DNA from: Scortum barcoo
Lineage: Eukaryota; Chordata; Actinopteri; Centrarchiformes; Terapontidae
Reading direction: 5' to 3'
NCBI GenBank assembly: GCA_023238725.1
Contig: CM041553.1
Coordinates: 24,170,501-24,234,500 of the forward strand
DNA: 64,000 nt
This document shows, in pieces, positions 62,901 through 64,000 of this stretch (positions are counted from its first letter, which is position 1; every line of letters starts with the position of its first letter). Position numbers and translations under genes: made by a program. The notes beneath the pieces were generated by a model. That model was not told where the DNA came from, did not search any database, and worked only from the letters and a program-made list of their open reading frames with translations.

Positions 62901-63066
62901 GGAGCGAGAGCTGTTGAAGACGTTTCGTATCCCGGTCGACACCTTTGTCACTTATGTGATGACCCTGGAGGACCATTACCATGGAAACGTAGCGTACCAC
63001 AACAGCCTCCATGCTGCAGATGTCACCCAGTCCACACACGTCCTCCTCTCCACACCTGCTCTTGAT
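56230..63066 (+). CDS. pde4a: cAMP phosphodiesterase 4A, long form, 5' part (continues past window)
   Basis: Hydrolyses cAMP to 5'-AMP. Coding exons: 56230-56271, 57189-57323, 58246-58373, 58484-58666, 58757-58796, 58913-58983, 59868-60030, 60529-60622, 60760-60917, 62676-62774, 62902-63066. They give 426 residues with consistent phases. The N-terminus MKKSRSVLSVTGEE and the segment SRPTTLPLRIPPRISIT resemble the PDE4B1-type long form. RRESF (Ser137) is the PKA site that opens UCR1 (RSDSDYDMSPK; VTPFAQVLASLRSVRSNF). UCR2 spans TLEELDWCLDQLE to SEMSRSGNQVSEYI. The catalytic domain begins around ELEDLDRW; exon 11 has HNSLHAADV with His404 (catalytic acid) and His408 (metal ligand). The remaining metal ligands and glutamine switch lie beyond the window. 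KRSPLGG after UCR1 and the cdc37 neighbour favour PDE4A over 4B, 4C or 4D. Exon 10 has tandem acceptors. Confidence 0.93.
56905..56937. repeat. (CA)n microsatellite
   Basis: About 16 CA repeats in pde4a intron 1. A second (CA)n run lies at 57035-57060. Confidence 0.95.
57520..57860 (+). repeat. dispersed fish repeat in pde4a intron 2
   Basis: ATTAAAGCTGCACTAATCAA, CACCTGGTGAACACAGCGAA and TCTCAGGACTTTGTCAAGAG match a common interspersed percomorph element. A fragment of the same family is at 11985-12085. Confidence 0.55.
58984..59867. other. pde4a intron 6
   Basis: No exon. It contains a LINE-tail-like phrase (AGATAGACTTCATTAATCCC near 59243) and AT-rich sequence. Confidence 0.45.
60918..62672. 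other. pde4a intron 9
   Basis: About 1.75 kb with no exon recognised. It contains a dispersed repeat at 62090-62365. Confidence 0.55.
62090..62365 (+). repeat. dispersed percomorph repeat, diverged copy
   Basis: TTAATCCATAAAATGTCAAA and AAATATTCAGTTTACTATCA identify a diverged copy of the element at 48968-49270. Confidence 0.55.
62671..62676 (+). other. pde4a: NAGNAG tandem splice acceptor of pde4a exon 10
   Basis: ACCAGCAG|GAG offers two acceptors three bases apart. The first gives LAK-Q-ELED, the second LAK-ELED. Both keep frame, so the protein may exist with or without one Gln at the UCR2 to catalytic-domain joint. Confidence 0.6.
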
Positions 63067-64000
63067 GTATGTTGACGTACACACTCAGAAGAAACTCAAG
63101 CACAACAACACACACACACACACACACAGTTGGTTTGTGCTTCCAGATTCGTGCCCCCTCTTAGCCTCACCTTTACCAGCTGCAACATTTAAGTGATGCT
63201 TACACATTTATCCATGACTAATGGATAGTATTTTTACTTTTGGTGCTTGGTGATATATTTTGATCCTTATACTTTTGTTCTTTTACTAAAGAAGGATTTT
63301 GAATGTGTTGCTTTTAACAGAGTATTTTCACACTGTACTAATGCTTCTTATACTTAAAGCAGTTTAGTGTTGCTCAAACCATTTGGGTTGATTTTGGCGA
63401 TCCATGTGGACAAAAGCAGTAGTGTTTCTCCAAACATAAAGCTTAATGTTCCTTCTGTTTCTCCCTGTCGCATGGAGACTACTGCGCTGGGAGGAGCTGG
63501 ACTTTGTTAGCGGCTGAAGTAACTCAGTTTCAGGCAGAGCAAAACCAGGATCGTTTCATCTGAAGTTGAAGCTGTCATTGAAAATAAGTATTATTTCTTA
63601 TGTAGGCCATAAAGAGACATCAATATTAAACTGATACTTTAAAGAGTTTTTAACTGGTTATTAGAGTACTTTTTACATCATTAATAAAAGCTGAAACTTT
63701 AGATCATGTTTATGATAATAAGTGCAAATGCCTTAAATTCCTTAAGTTCTTCTTAAGTCTTTTTTTGGGCTTATCATTTTAACATTTTTCCCCCCAAAAA
63801 ATAGAAGTTCAGTTTAAACACTTTCCCCTTGATTTCTTGTCACTGGTACCCAAATGTTGTTTTGAACTTTTCTGTGACAAAAATAGAACAGAAAGTCTTA
63901 TTCAAAAAAAAACTGAAGTAACAGGAGCTGCTCAATATTAAAATGTTTTTTATACAATTGTTAATATTCCAAACAAACAGACAAACACAGAAATTTCTCT
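63067..64000. other. pde4a intron 11 to window end
   Basis: Starts with the donor GTATGT after the exon ending TPALD. It holds a short (CA)n run (63103-63128) and no further exon, so the rest of the catalytic domain is outside the window. Confidence 0.6.

Noticed and set aside
1..64000. CRISPR-like or bacterial mobile-defence interpretation of the regular 2.36-kb repeats
   Set aside because: Units contain eukaryotic Ig exons with GT-AG introns; there are no short spaced repeats and no prokaryotic genes.

Overview
The window is nuclear DNA of a bony fish, most likely a percomorph teleost. Every gene is split by GT-AG introns. The gaps carry fish-type dispersed repeats, a decayed Tc1-like transposon, a Tc1-type MITE and many microsatellites. 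The gene order ICAM-like, cdc37, pde4a matches the mammalian ICAM-CDC37-PDE4A neighbourhood (human 19p13.2). All readable genes lie on the + strand. I saw no tRNA, rRNA, CRISPR or viral genes.

Layout. Positions 1-43,229 hold a tandem cluster of four ICAM-like immunoglobulin receptor loci, called A (2507-8570), B (19260-27635), C (30660-36009) and D (39993-43229). C and D are complete: signal peptide, ICAM N-terminal domain (D1), ICAM domain 2 (D2), a third Ig domain (D3), and one membrane-spanning exon. They predict 342 and 356 residues. A and B start the same way, but their D2-D3 exon pair is multiplied in a roughly 2.36-kb tandem array (3 units in A, 4 in B, the last truncated in each). Every junction is phase 1, so units can be included or skipped without changing frame. 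Both loci lack a recognisable membrane exon, and some of their D2 exons are frameshifted. A and B lie in one long segmental duplication (1-11284 matches 16751-30538). Between them sits a 3' fragment of gtf3c1 (11359-16662) with exons missing; it is probably an unprocessed pseudogene.

From 46,101 to 51,388 lies a complete cdc37 (8 exons, 377 residues), the Hsp90 kinase co-chaperone. From about 54 kb to the window end lies the 5' part of pde4a, a long cAMP phosphodiesterase isoform. Eleven coding exons give 426 residues: N-terminus, UCR1, UCR2 and the start of the catalytic domain. The rest lies beyond the window.

Main points of interest: (1) the multiplied Ig exon pairs; (2) near-identical D1-D2 exons and introns across all four loci while signal, D3 and tail exons have diverged, which suggests gene conversion; (3) amino-acid changes in D1 clustered just after the glutamate that aligns with the integrin-binding Glu of ICAM-1; (4) candidate NF-kB, ISRE and STAT motifs upstream of the ICAM-like starts. 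Exon limits were read by eye from splice sites and reading phase. Comparisons with known families are from memory, not searches.
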